A stretch of DNA of 64,000 nt from Bacteroidales bacterium (GTDB lineage Bacteria > Bacteroidota > Bacteroidia > Bacteroidales > Lentimicrobiaceae): NCBI GenBank assembly GCA_016705005.1, contig JADIZB010000039.1, positions 62,001 to 126,000 of the forward strand. Direction: 5' to 3'. Under the pieces are notes generated by a model, which worked only from the letters and a program-made list of their open reading frames with translations, was not told where the DNA came from and ran no database searches. Shown here piece by piece: positions 8,703 to 17,411 of the stretch; positions within the stretch are counted from its first letter, which is position 1, and the number at the start of each line of letters is the position of its first letter. Position numbers and translations under genes: made by a program.

Positions 8703-9740
8703 TTATAATCCGGAAAGAAACCCTGAAATGGCTGCTGAATTGTAAAACAGCCTGTGATCCTCCTGAATCATTCCATTAATAAGTACCGGATCAGGCGAAT
8801 TATATGCATCAACAGGCTTCCTGTTATCTTCATTACAAACTGAACCTGACTCAGTATGATCATCATAACATGAATAGGTAACAACTGCCGTTTTTCCGGT
8901 TTGGTCAGGGTCAGGTGTCAGTAATATAAAGCCATTGTCCAGATGCTGAATCCCATTGATCAGAAAAATGGATTTGTGATATTCATAATGGTTAAAATAC
9001 CTGTGATTATTTGAATTTGAGTTGAATTGCTCCATTGCAGCAAACAGATCATTGAATCGATATCCTTCCGGAACCCTCAGGGATTTCAGACTGTAAAACG
9101 ATCTTCCAAAATACCTGCAAATGTCGCTTGCCAGAGAAAAAAGCTCAGTTTCACTTTCATTGCCTGTCAAAGTGACAGTACATCCTTTCATTGACAACAC
9201 CAGATTTGGTTTCCGCGATATATATGCAGCTGCAGTCTTATTTTCAAAAGCATTGATTCCAATAATTGCATCAAATGGAGGCAAACTCCCTTCAATAAGT
9301 TTGATCCGTTGCGACAGTTGATTTTCATCCTTTCCCAAATGTGTCAATAAGCATCCGAATGCTTTTCTCGAATCTGCAGGAAGTTTAACAATACATATGA
9401 ATCCATGAATTGCCGCGTACAATATTTCACCAAAACCTTCGAAAGGTGCTCCGGGATTGATTACAAATGCAATAGTCTTCTGATACCCGGCATTGCTGAT
9501 GGTCTGATATTTTTTAAAACCAGCAATCAATCCGGCTCTGATCGATTCGAGTGAACTAAGCACATTTCCGGGCGTGAACCAGGGATTGTCCGGTTTAAAG
9601 CAGCCTGCCTGATCATTGATTTCGGTAAAATCACCCTTCAATCCGTTTTTTTCATTCTCAGTAAAAATCCCGATAAGCTTTCCGGTTTCAATCGAAAGCG
9701 CTTCCAGAAATAAATCATCATTGAAATTTTGACTGCTCAT
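8703..9740 (-). CDS. LuxC-like acyl-CoA reductase family protein, probably catalytically degenerate
   Basis: 345-residue protein of the acyl-CoA reductase (LuxC, PF05893) family as found beside serC in many Bacteroidota. Supporting segments: DNPWFTPGNVLSSLESI near residue 51, TLTGNESETEL near 191, ICRYFGRSFYSLKSLRVPEGY near 207, and the C-terminal FNHYEYHKSIFLINGIQHLDNGFILL. In active relatives, as I recall them, the equivalent of YFGRSF is YFGLGC with the acyl-accepting cysteine; here Phe215 occupies that place and no nearby Cys is in register. The conserved TGSNNT-like loop is also changed (GINAFENKTA). So it may be a non-catalytic paralogue or a protein with a new role. A ferredoxin gene often present in this neighbourhood is missing. 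Family call fair; loss of activity is inference. Confidence 0.65.
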   Translation of the reverse strand: MSSQNFNDDLFLEALSIETGKLIGIFTENEKNGLKGDFTEINDQAGCFKPDNPWFTPGNVLSSLESIRAGLIAGFKKYQTISNAGYQKTIAFVINPGAPFEGFGEILYAAIHGFICIVKLPADSRKAFGCLLTHLGKDENQLSQRIKLIEGSLPPFDAIIGINAFENKTAAAYISRKPNLVLSMKGCTVTLTGNESETELFSLASDICRYFGRSFYSLKSLRVPEGYRFNDLFAAMEQFNSNSNNHRYFNHYEYHKSIFLINGIQHLDNGFILLTPDPDQTGKTAVVTYSCYDDHTESGSVCNEDNRKPVDAYNSPDPVLINGMIQEDHRLFYNSAAISGFLSGL

Positions 9741-9760
9741 CGGCTTGTATTGTATCTTTG
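9728..9760 (+). promoter_or_regulatory. Bacteroidota-type promoter for the secreted protein gene at 9842
   Basis: TTTG at 9728-9731, a 21-bp spacer and TATCTTTG at 9753-9760 match the TTTG/TAnnTTTG consensus. The opposite strand has its own -7 match (TAACTTTG, 9771-9764) pointing to the LuxC-like gene, so the two genes are transcribed divergently from a ~100-bp region. Confidence 0.6.
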
Positions 9761-9841
9761 CTGCAAAGTTAATTTAATCATGTCAACTGCTGATCATTAT
9801 TGAACTACCATCAGCAGCCGACTCTGAAAAACCTTTCAATA

Positions 9842-10768
9842 ATGCGCAGATTTTCCGGTATCCTGATTCTGATTGCTATTTCCTTTCATGCGGGTGCTCA
9901 GGAGAATCTCCGGATCCTTCCGGTTAATCCTCTTTCCCTTTTACTTGACAGCATTCACAGGGTAAAAGATGATTCGGTGAGGTTGATGCTCAATACCGAA
10001 TTTTATGAAAAATTAAAGGGTTATGCCGAAGAAAATATTCTGACAGGAGGCATACCTGATTCACTCAGAATAAGCAATGTGGTATCTGAGGATGGTATTG
10101 TGCGGATCCTGAGCTGGAATATACAGCAGAATTCAGGTGAAAACATCTACAGTGGTCTTATCATTCACAGCCTGCTGAAATCAGTTATCCCTCTTAAGAT
10201 GAAAAAATCAGAGCCTGCTTTGATTGACGGGAAAATATATAACGATGGTGATTGGCCTGCCGGGATCATATATAGAATCATTCAGCGAAGATTCAATAAA
10301 AAGACAAATTACACCCTCCTGACCTGGGATGGATTTGATAAGAGAATTACACGAAAATCGATTGAATCATTGTCATTCGACGACCAGGGAAAGGCTGTAT
10401 TCGGTGCTCCTGTTTTCAAAATCAAAGAAGGGATCCGCAATAGAATTGTGAACGAATATTCTTCATCTGCTTCTTTCAGCATGCAGTATAACAGGCAGAA
10501 AGTGATCCTTTCAGGTGTACGTAAGTCGCTGAGAAACATCGATGATGATATGATCGTCCTTGACAGGCTGATTCCCCTGAATGAGGATCTGAAAGGGCAG
10601 CGCTGGGCTTATGTTCCGGCAGGTAATACCTACGATGCCTTCATATATTTTGAAGGTTTCTGGACCCTGACAGAAGACATTGCAGCAAGGAACAAACCCT
10701 CCGGTAAAGGAGAGAGTAAAAGAACAAAAAATACAGAGCTGGATCTCCTGCCACCAGAAAATAAATAG
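9842..10768 (+). CDS. Secreted protein of unknown function, upstream of serC
   Basis: 308 residues from the ATG at 9842, which gives a clear signal peptide (MRRFSGILILIAISFHAGA, cleavage before QEN). The longer frame from 9800 adds 14 residues before it and is unlikely. I do not recognise an established domain. The mature part looks alpha/beta with a conserved-looking C-terminal block (SGVRKSLRNIDDDMIVLD, GQRWAYVPAGNTYDAFIYF) and a TWDGFDKRITRKSIESLSFD stretch. The tail is highly charged (SGKGESKRTKNTELD), with no T9SS sorting domain and no lipobox, so a periplasmic location is likely. Same strand as serC, 164 bp upstream, but serC has its own promoter-like element. Function unknown. Confidence 0.75.
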   Translation: MRRFSGILILIAISFHAGAQENLRILPVNPLSLLLDSIHRVKDDSVRLMLNTEFYEKLKGYAEENILTGGIPDSLRISNVVSEDGIVRILSWNIQQNSGENIYSGLIIHSLLKSVIPLKMKKSEPALIDGKIYNDGDWPAGIIYRIIQRRFNKKTNYTLLTWDGFDKRITRKSIESLSFDDQGKAVFGAPVFKIKEGIRNRIVNEYSSSASFSMQYNRQKVILSGVRKSLRNIDDDMIVLDRLIPLNEDLKGQRWAYVPAGNTYDAFIYFEGFWTLTEDIAARNKPSGKGESKRTKNTELDLLPPENK

Positions 10769-10831
10769 ATAGTTACATATTATATGTTGTTGATATACTG
10801 ACACATGGCAATATTGTCAAAATGATCGAAG

Positions 10832-10866
10832 TTTGCTTCGCAGCTATATAAAACTTTATACCTTTG
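10832..10866 (+). promoter_or_regulatory. Probable serC promoter
   Basis: TTTG at 10832-10835 and TACCTTTG at 10859-10866 match the Bacteroidota primary sigma elements; the 23-bp spacer is slightly long. It would start transcription near 10873, about 60 nt before the serC ATG. Confidence 0.45.
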
Positions 10867-10932
10867 TTGGGATTTTAGTCATGAAAATGAATACAGGATT
10901 ATAAAATCTTAAATCAAAAAATCAACATCATC

Positions 10933-12003
10933 ATGAAAAAGTACAATTTCAATGCCGGCCCCTCCATCCTGCCTCAGGTGGCCATCGAAAACACGGCAAA
11001 AGCAGTTCTTGACCTGAATGGAATAGGAATGTCTATTCTTGAAATTTCACATCGCAGTAAGGATTTTCAGGCCGTTATTGACGAGGCTGTTGCACTTTTC
11101 AAAGAATTGCTTGGTATCCCCGAAGGCTATCAGGTATTGTTTCTCGGCGGAGGTGCAAGTCTTCAGTTCTGCATGGTGCCTTTCAACCTCATGAATAAAA
11201 AAACCGCTTACCTCGAAACCGGAGTCTGGGCCAAGAAAGCCGCAAAGGAAGCAAAATTCTTCGGTGAAGTCGATATTGTAGCCTCTTCAGCCGATAAGAA
11301 TTTCTCATACATCCCAAAGGGATATACCATTCCTGCAGATGCTGACTATTTCCATATCACTACCAATAATACCATTTATGGTACGGAAATCCGCACCGAC
11401 ATCGACAGCCCGGTTCCACTTATCGCTGATATGTCATCCGATATCCTCAGCCGCCCGGTAGATGTTTCCAAATATGCCCTGATCTATGGCGGTGCCCAGA
11501 AGAACCTCGGACCAGCAGGCGTCACCTTTGTAATTGTACGTGAAGATATACTGGGTAAAAATGAGAGGCCCATCCCTACCATGCTTGATTACCGCACCCA
11601 TATCAAGGAAGGTTCTATGTTCAATACACCTCCTTGTCTGCCCATTTTCACTGTCAAGGAAACCCTCAAGTGGATCAAAAGCATTGGTGGTGTTAAAGAA
11701 ATGGAGAAAATCAATATTGAAAAAGCAGGCCTTCTTTACGCTGCAATTGACAGGAGTAAAATGTTTGTAGGCACTGCAGCATCCGACTCCCGTTCACTGA
11801 TGAACATCTGTTTTGTCATGAAAGAGGAATACAAAGACAAAGAGGATGCATTTATGGAATTTGCCAAAGGCCGTGGAATGATCGGAATTAAAGGTCACCG
11901 TTCAGTTGGAGGTTTCAGGGCTTCAACCTACAATGCCCTTCCGAAGGAAAGTGTGCTTGCTCTGATCGAGTGCATGGAAGACTTTGAAAAACAGAATGCA
12001 TAA
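10933..12003 (+). CDS. serC: Phosphoserine aminotransferase
   Basis: PLP-dependent class V aminotransferase, 356 residues, converting 3-phosphohydroxypyruvate and glutamate to phosphoserine and 2-oxoglutarate in serine biosynthesis (and the homologous step for pyridoxine in some bacteria). The N terminus YNFNAGPSILP and EISHRSKDF are diagnostic of SerC. LFLGGGASLQF binds the cofactor phosphate, and the Schiff-base lysine is in GGAQKNLGPAGV. The C-terminal GHRSVGGFRASTYNAL is the substrate-phosphate region. serA, which often follows serC in Bacteroidota, is not in this window: a terminator follows and then aat. pdxH, another PLP-related gene, is 25 kb away and not linked. Confidence 0.98.
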   Translation: MKKYNFNAGPSILPQVAIENTAKAVLDLNGIGMSILEISHRSKDFQAVIDEAVALFKELLGIPEGYQVLFLGGGASLQFCMVPFNLMNKKTAYLETGVWAKKAAKEAKFFGEVDIVASSADKNFSYIPKGYTIPADADYFHITTNNTIYGTEIRTDIDSPVPLIADMSSDILSRPVDVSKYALIYGGAQKNLGPAGVTFVIVREDILGKNERPIPTMLDYRTHIKEGSMFNTPPCLPIFTVKETLKWIKSIGGVKEMEKINIEKAGLLYAAIDRSKMFVGTAASDSRSLMNICFVMKEEYKDKEDAFMEFAKGRGMIGIKGHRSVGGFRASTYNALPKESVLALIECMEDFEKQNA

Positions 12004-12018
12004 TTAATCTATTATGGG

Positions 12019-12053
12019 AAGAGCAGCCGGTTTCTATTCCGGCTGCTCTTTTT
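12019..12053 (+). terminator. Intrinsic terminator after serC
   Basis: Perfect 12-bp stem AAGAGCAGCCGG/CCGGCTGCTCTT with an 8-base loop, ending in a run of T, 15 bp after the serC stop codon. Confidence 0.93.
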
Positions 12054-12106
12054 CATTTATTCGGTCTATCCGGATAACATTCCGCTAAAAATTCTGCCCG
12101 ATTCGG

Positions 12107-12114
12107 TACCTTTG
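12107..12114 (+). promoter_or_regulatory. -7 element of the aat-guaD-DUF3127 operon
   Basis: TACCTTTG is a full match to TAnnTTTG and lies 13 bp before the aat ATG, so the mRNA would begin only a few bases before the start codon and be nearly leaderless. No clear TTTG partner is seen at the -33 distance. Confidence 0.45.
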
Positions 12115-12127
12115 TTTTCAACATTAC

Positions 12128-12841
12128 ATGACATCAATGTTCAGTAACAAAAGGATCGTTTACCTTAAGGATGATGAAGCCTTCCCACCTGTAACTGAAA
12201 GCCTGGGCGACGGTTTGCTTGCAGCAGGCGGCGATCTGAGTGAAAATAGGCTTTTAACAGCCTATAGAAGCGGGATTTTCCCCTGGTATGATGAATATTC
12301 ACCCATTCTTTGGTACTCTCCTTTACACAGATGTATTTTCAGGCCTGATGGTTTTATTGTTTCTCACAGCCTGAGGCAAAAACTCAACAATCAGGCTTTT
12401 ACTTTTACAATGGATCAGAATTTTGCTGAAGTAATAACAGCATGTGCCTGCACCAGACGTAAGCAGGAAAACGGGACATGGATTCTGCCTGAAATGATAT
12501 ACGCTTATAATCAGTTGCATAAAACCGGCTATGCGCATTCAGTTGAAGTGTGGCAAAAGGGTAACCTGGTGGGTGGCTTGTACGGAGTTTCCCTTGGAAA
12601 AGCGTTTTTCGGTGAATCAATGTTTCATACGGTGAGCGATGCATCCAAAGCTGCATTGCATTATCTTTGCAACTGGCTATTCAAAAATGATTTCCATTTC
12701 ATCGATGCCCAGATGGAAACCAATCACCTTGTCAGCCTTGGCGCATTTACCGTCAAAAGGAGCATTTATCTGAAAATGTTAAGCGATGCAATGGAGCATT
12801 CAACGTTAAGAGGACCATGGAAAAATAACCAGAGCCAATGA
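12128..12841 (+). CDS. aat: Leucyl/phenylalanyl-tRNA--protein transferase
   Basis: Aat (237 residues) adds Leu or Phe from aminoacyl-tRNA to proteins with N-terminal Arg or Lys, marking them for ClpS/ClpAP degradation by the N-end rule. Family signatures are present in order: FPPVTESLGDGLLAAGGDLS, LLTAYRSGIFPWYDE, ILWYSPLHRC, GTWILPEMIYAYNQLH, GYAHSVEVW, LVGGLYGVSLGKAFFGESMF, FIDAQMETNHLVSLGA. A second ATG three codons in is also possible as the start. The stop overlaps the next start as ATGA, so aat and the deaminase gene are translationally coupled. Confidence 0.97.
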   Translation: MTSMFSNKRIVYLKDDEAFPPVTESLGDGLLAAGGDLSENRLLTAYRSGIFPWYDEYSPILWYSPLHRCIFRPDGFIVSHSLRQKLNNQAFTFTMDQNFAEVITACACTRRKQENGTWILPEMIYAYNQLHKTGYAHSVEVWQKGNLVGGLYGVSLGKAFFGESMFHTVSDASKAALHYLCNWLFKNDFHFIDAQMETNHLVSLGAFTVKRSIYLKMLSDAMEHSTLRGPWKNNQSQ

Positions 12842-13314
12842 ATGAGGATCAGAAAAGATATATGGCTGAAGCAATTCAGCTGGCCCGGCAAAATATTACC
12901 AGTGGAAACGGAGGCCCTTTCGGAGCAGTGATTGTTAAGGATGGAAAGATAATTGCGAAAGGGAGCAACCATGTTACAACATGGAATGATCCTACCGCCC
13001 ATGCAGAAGTCGTTGCTATCAGGGAAGCCTGCCACACCCTTGGCAGTTTTCAGCTTGACGGATGCGAGATTTATACTTCCTGCGAACCATGTCCGATGTG
13101 CCTTGGCGCCATATACTGGGCCAGACCTGATAAGGTTTATTTCGCAGCCGGAAAAGAAGATGCCGCAGATGCCGGGTTCGATGACAACTTCATTTACAGG
13201 GAGCTTGATCTTCATCCTTCCAGTCGTTCAATCCCTGCCACACAGATGATGCGTGATGAAGCGGTGGATGTTTTTGCAAATTGGATAAAATCTGACTTAA
13301 AAGTACCTTACTAA
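12838..13314 (+). CDS. guaD: Guanine deaminase (CDA-fold nucleoside deaminase)
   Basis: 158-residue zinc deaminase closely resembling Bacillus GuaD, converting guanine to xanthine. The zinc and catalytic residues are visible: His55 and Glu57 in PTAHAEVVAIREAC, and Cys85/Cys88 in TSCEPCPMCLGAIYWARP. GGPFGAVIVKDG and AGFDDNFIYREL are shared with GuaD rather than with TadA, which would have a different C terminus. The start overlaps the aat stop by 4 bp. The enzyme would feed purine salvage; coupling with aat has no obvious biochemical meaning. Confidence 0.9.
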   Translation: MNEDQKRYMAEAIQLARQNITSGNGGPFGAVIVKDGKIIAKGSNHVTTWNDPTAHAEVVAIREACHTLGSFQLDGCEIYTSCEPCPMCLGAIYWARPDKVYFAAGKEDAADAGFDDNFIYRELDLHPSSRSIPATQMMRDEAVDVFANWIKSDLKVPY

Positions 13315-13330
13315 TTAAAAACTTTGAATA

Positions 13331-13708
13331 ATGGCTTTTGAAATCACAGGAAAATTAATTGACCGGTTTGAAACCCAGAATGTTTCAGATAAGTTTAAAA
13401 AGCGGGAATTTGTCATTGAATACCGCGATAATCCCAATATGAGTTTTGCAGAAATGCTCAAGTTTCAACTTACTCAGGACCGTTGCAGCCTGATCGATGC
13501 CTATACGATCGGACAGGATATTAAAGTTTCTTTCAACCTGAAGGGACGCCGCTGGGAAAAGGATGGCAATGTGAACTACTTTACAAATCTTGAAGCCTGG
13601 AAAGTTGAAAATGCGTCAGGCGCTGCTTCGGTTGCCGGCAATAATCTACCTGAAATAAACACAATGCCTGATATGGCAGAGGATGCTTCGAACGATCTTC
13701 CGTTCTGA
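13331..13708 (+). CDS. DUF3127 protein with SSB-like acidic C-terminal tip
   Basis: 125-residue small protein of the DUF3127 family, common in Bacteroidota. The first ~95 residues (MAFEITGKLIDRFETQNV to NYFTNLEAWKVE) are predicted to be a beta-rich OB-like domain: a paired FEITGKL/VSFNLKGRRWE pattern resembles single-strand-binding folds. A low-complexity linker follows, then the ending ASNDLPF. This matches the acidic tip of bacterial SSB (DDDLPF or DDIPF), which recruits repair and replication proteins. So a DNA- or RNA-binding role with SSB-type partner docking is plausible (inference). It sits 16 bp after guaD, probably in the same transcript. Confidence 0.82.
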   Translation: MAFEITGKLIDRFETQNVSDKFKKREFVIEYRDNPNMSFAEMLKFQLTQDRCSLIDAYTIGQDIKVSFNLKGRRWEKDGNVNYFTNLEAWKVENASGAASVAGNNLPEINTMPDMAEDASNDLPF

Positions 13709-13841
13709 TCTTCCATTGGAATTTTACAAACCAGCCGCAACAGTTTTCACCGGTTAATGAGTGACCGGATATCAGAAGTCTGCCAGGTTCTCAGATAGTA
13801 ATTTTGTAAAACAGCTGTAGAGAAAGGAAGAAGAAACCGAA

Positions 13842-15758
13842 TTAAACCACATCAAGACTGAAGCTGAAAATACTTCCCTTGCCTGGCGTACTTTGTGCTG
13901 TTATCTTTGACTTGTGTATATTCATAAACTCCTGACACAATATAAGTCCCAGTCCGGTCCCGGTTTCATTGTTGGTACCCGGATTCTTCAGGTTTCCATC
14001 TATTTTGAATAAGCGGGATAATTCATCCTGATCAAGGCCGACACCGGTATCAGATACACTGAGATTGGCCTTACCATTTACCGTGGTACAGCTTACAGTG
14101 ACAGAACCACCGTTGGGGGTAAATTTAATAGCGTTACTCAACAAGTTCCTGAGCACAGTCGAAAGCATATTCTTATCTGCTTTAACTACAACATCTTTGG
14201 TAAAATCCGTATACAACGACAATTGCTTGTTTTCAGCGGCAGTTCTTACAAGATCTATTGAAAAATCGACTATTTCGAGCAGATTGACGGATTCGGGATT
14301 GAAATCAATGCGGCCCGACTGAGCCCTGGACCAGGTTAACAGGTTATCGAGTAATGAATAAATATGCTGACTTGATTGCCGGATAATTCCCAGATAGGAA
14401 CGTTTCTCCTGGTCAGTGATTTCATCAAATTCAGTGTAGGCCAGATCTGCAAATCCCAGCAATGAGGTAAAAGGATTCTTGAGGTCATGAGCAATGATTG
14501 AGAGGAAGCGATCCTTGGTCAATATCAATTGTTCAAGCTCGGTTTTCTGATCTTCGATCATCTGGTTTGTTAGCTGAAGGTCACTGGCCGACCTGGCTTT
14601 GAAATAATAACGCTTAAAGAAAATACCCAATAATACAATAATAACAACGAGTGCTGAAATAAGTGCAATTCTGGAATTCTGATCCCGCTCCAGTCTGAGT
14701 GATTGCTCAAGATTCTCCCGCAAAAGTCTTTCACTGTCTAGTTCTTTTCGACCGACTTCGAATCTTGTCTGAACGTTATCAATCTGGCTGGCCAGTTGCT
14801 CGTTATAAAGGCTGTCTTTCAACCTGGAATAGACTTCAAGGAAATTATAGGCAAGAACCGGCTGGTTCAGGCTCATCGAAACTCTCGAAAGTTCTGCATA
14901 AGCTTCCATGGTGAGTTTCCTGAGTCCAAGTTTTCGGGCCAGCGTAATCCCGTTTTCTATGGCACGGTATGCTTCGGGCTTCCTGCCGGTTTTAAAATAA
15001 ACAGAGCCCAACGATATCTGAGCAGTAGCAACATACTCTGAGTTACCGGTTTCGCGTGCCATAATGAAGGCTTTATCAAGATAAAACTCAGCCTGAACCA
15101 TATCGCTCTTATTCAGATATAGAATACCCAGGTTGGTATAAACAGCAATCAGTGAAGCACTGTTGATTCTCCTTGTAACATCCTGAGATTCCTCATAATT
15201 TTTTCTGGTTTTATCAATAGCACCGGTTTTATCACCCAAAACTCCAAGGTTAAGATAGGAAGCCTCCATTCCCTGCTGGCTGTTTTGTTCTTCAAGAATA
15301 ATGAGAGAACGCTGATAAAACTCTATGGATTTATCAGGTCTTTTTAATTCGTTGTAGATGTAACCAAGGTTGATACAACTATTTGCTACCTGCGGATACA
15401 TTCTGCTTTTCTCGAAAAAATCCTTGGCGAGCAGACCATGCCTGGCTGCTTCTTCAAAATTCCGGACAACACTATAAACCATTCCCAGGCTATATTGGGC
15501 ATTTGACCATGAAACGGAATCCCTGTTGGTAAGATGTGTGCTAACTTCCTGGTTAAGATACTGAATAGTAGCAACATAATCCCCTGATTCAAACGAAACA
15601 CGGGTTAGTTGCTTCAATACAGATGCTCTGACCACAGGATCAGCTGTTTTCTCAAGCAACTGCCTGAGACTGTCAGCCTTCTGCTGTGAATTGGCACTGC
15701 CTGATGCCAACAATACAGCAGTAAAACCCAGGATCAGGGTCATTCTTATAATTCTCAT
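13842..15758 (-). CDS. TPR-containing membrane sensor histidine kinase
   Basis: 638 residues from the ATG at 15758; the longer frame starts at TTG and is rejected. Layout: signal peptide (MRIIRMTLILGFTAVLLASG), periplasmic tetratricopeptide repeats over about residues 60-330 (SCINLGYIYNELKRPDKSIEFY, AVYTNLGILYLNKSDMVQAEFYLDKA are clear units), a short coiled coil, one transmembrane helix near 372-390 (ISALVVIIVLLGIFF), then the kinase core. The H-box FLSIIAHDLKNPF has phospho-acceptor His424. The N-box is LLSNAIKFTPNGG, G1 is SDTGVGL, and G2 is TGTGLGLILCQEF. No receiver domain and no response regulator gene adjoin it, so its partner is elsewhere. TPR sensors of this kind are common in Bacteroidota; the signal is unknown. 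Confidence 0.93.
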   Translation of the reverse strand: MRIIRMTLILGFTAVLLASGSANSQQKADSLRQLLEKTADPVVRASVLKQLTRVSFESGDYVATIQYLNQEVSTHLTNRDSVSWSNAQYSLGMVYSVVRNFEEAARHGLLAKDFFEKSRMYPQVANSCINLGYIYNELKRPDKSIEFYQRSLIILEEQNSQQGMEASYLNLGVLGDKTGAIDKTRKNYEESQDVTRRINSASLIAVYTNLGILYLNKSDMVQAEFYLDKAFIMARETGNSEYVATAQISLGSVYFKTGRKPEAYRAIENGITLARKLGLRKLTMEAYAELSRVSMSLNQPVLAYNFLEVYSRLKDSLYNEQLASQIDNVQTRFEVGRKELDSERLLRENLEQSLRLERDQNSRIALISALVVIIVLLGIFFKRYYFKARSASDLQLTNQMIEDQKTELEQLILTKDRFLSIIAHDLKNPFTSLLGFADLAYTEFDEITDQEKRSYLGIIRQSSQHIYSLLDNLLTWSRAQSGRIDFNPESVNLLEIVDFSIDLVRTAAENKQLSLYTDFTKDVVVKADKNMLSTVLRNLLSNAIKFTPNGGSVTVSCTTVNGKANLSVSDTGVGLDQDELSRLFKIDGNLKNPGTNNETGTGLGLILCQEFMNIHKSKITAQSTPGKGSIFSFSLDVV

Positions 15759-15800
15759 TCCGATAGCTAAATAGTCAACCAAATTAGCAATTTTGTAATA

Positions 15801-16760
15801 TTATTTTACTTTTTTTTCGAACGGGTGTTCATTACTAAAATCAGGGAGGTAAAAAGAATTGCTTTCCAATTCCTGTACCCATCCATGATAAAGTCCCAGT
15901 CGTTCCATCTCATGCGTTACCGTAAAATATTCTTCATCGCTTAGTGTACGGTCCAAAAAAGGATGACCCTTAACCGCTGGCATCGGATGATACTGCGACA
16001 TAAGGGAAACATGAATCTTTGGCGAAAGCTCGCTTGAGATAAAACGAAGAACATTAAGGCTGTTATCGACTTGTCCTGGAATAACCAGATGCCTGATAAT
16101 CATGCCACTGATAGCCTGACCATCATCATCGGTAATAAGGGGGGCACCCTTTTGCCTGAACATTTCTTTAATCGCCTTTTCAGCAACTTCGGGATAATCC
16201 CGAGCATCCGACAGCCCCCCGGCAAGTTCCGGATCAGAATATTTGAAATCCGGAATATAAACGTCAATTATGCCCTCAAGGTTTCGTAAAACCTCAACTT
16301 TCTCATAAGCATTTGTATTATAGACAATTATAGGACTCCTCCCACTCTTTCTGATGGCCTCAATAATGATGAGCATCTGAGGAACCATGTGTGAAGGTGA
16401 AACAAATCCAACAGCTTTGCAACCATCATCCAGAAATCGTCCTACCTGATTCACAACTTCTTGTAAACTCCATTCACGGTGTATAATATCTTCGGAATTT
16501 GAACTTATCTGGCAGTTCTGACAATAGATACACTGCAGATTGCAACGGCTGAAAAAAACATTGCATATTCCGGAGGTGCCTCCAACCGGTGGTTCTTCAC
16601 CATGATGTACACAAATGGATGCTATTTCAAATCCAGGCCCGGCATTACAATAGCCGCGCTTCCCGGAATACCGGTTTGAATTGCAGTTACGGGGACAAAC
16701 CGTGCATTTTGTCAACACGGTCGGATCGGTTTTAGTTAACCCAGTTTCAAATAGTCTCAT
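15801..16760 (-). CDS. Radical SAM protein of the PflX / pyruvate-formate-lyase-activase-like family
   Basis: 319 residues from the ATG at 16760. The radical SAM cluster motif is Cys73-x3-Cys77-x2-Cys80 (SRCNLQCIYCQN), preceded by a cysteine-rich N terminus (Cys19, Cys22, Cys26, Cys38 in CTVCPRNC...GYCN) that could hold a second cluster. GGTSGICNVFFS and the C-terminal MSQYHPMPA are typical of the COG1313 PflX group. These proteins resemble glycyl-radical enzyme activases, but their target is unknown and no glycyl-radical enzyme is seen nearby. The gene is only ~40 bp upstream of the histidine kinase gene on the same strand and could be cotranscribed with it. Confidence 0.88.
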   Translation of the reverse strand: MRLFETGLTKTDPTVLTKCTVCPRNCNSNRYSGKRGYCNAGPGFEIASICVHHGEEPPVGGTSGICNVFFSRCNLQCIYCQNCQISSNSEDIIHREWSLQEVVNQVGRFLDDGCKAVGFVSPSHMVPQMLIIIEAIRKSGRSPIIVYNTNAYEKVEVLRNLEGIIDVYIPDFKYSDPELAGGLSDARDYPEVAEKAIKEMFRQKGAPLITDDDGQAISGMIIRHLVIPGQVDNSLNVLRFISSELSPKIHVSLMSQYHPMPAVKGHPFLDRTLSDEEYFTVTHEMERLGLYHGWVQELESNSFYLPDFSNEHPFEKKVK

Positions 16761-17411
16761 CAAGCAATGCTGTAACTAATCGAAAACAGGCCATCAGCCT
16801 GCTTCTCAGTTGTCAAATATTTATTTATTATAATTGTAAAAGTAACTGCGTCACACAATTATTTTAGCTCAAAGATATATTCCTCCCCCATGCAGTTTAT
16901 TAATGATGTGAAATCCGGGTTATGCATTGAACGTAATTCGCTTTCCAAAACCATTCCAAACTTCAAGGTGTAAATTTATTTATACCTTGAATGTAAATTT
17001 AATATACTGTTATGACCAGACTTGCACATCAACATATCCTGATGGGATAAATTAAGATTATGTGACACTTATTCTCTACTAAGCGAAAGCCCGATAATAA
17101 TGTATCCTATTATATATTAACTCGTTATGAAGAGTCTCTGAAATCGGTAGGACATTTCATTGAAAAACAAAAATAAACAAATTTTCATCATTAATGATCA
17201 ATTTTCCTGCAGGCAAAACTCCTCATACGGGATTGAGCATTCAATGCCATTGTCCTATCCGCTCAGTTGCCCAAAAGATATTTCTGAAATATTTTTCGAA
17301 CTTTCAATGGTTTATGGAAAACATCATATATTTGATTGGATCAGAAATCCCGAACCAACCAATAAACGAAGATCTGTCTGTTGAATTTTGTCACCTTTGA
17401 ATACCACATTT
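16761..17411. other. AT-rich 650-bp intergenic region with a short inverted repeat
   Basis: No convincing gene. A short plus-strand frame at 17160-17384 lacks a signal, a ribosome site or recognisable composition. The one visible structure is an inverted repeat TTCAAGGT (16962-16969) / ACCTTGAA (16984-16991) interleaved with a direct repeat TGTAAATTTA (16969-16978 and 16992-17001), which could be an operator for one of the divergent genes. No RNA gene was recognised. Confidence 0.4.

Noticed and set aside
17160..17400. Small plus-strand frames before the Asp-box gene
   Set aside because: No signal, family resemblance or ribosome site; the region is AT-rich and divergent-promoter-like.
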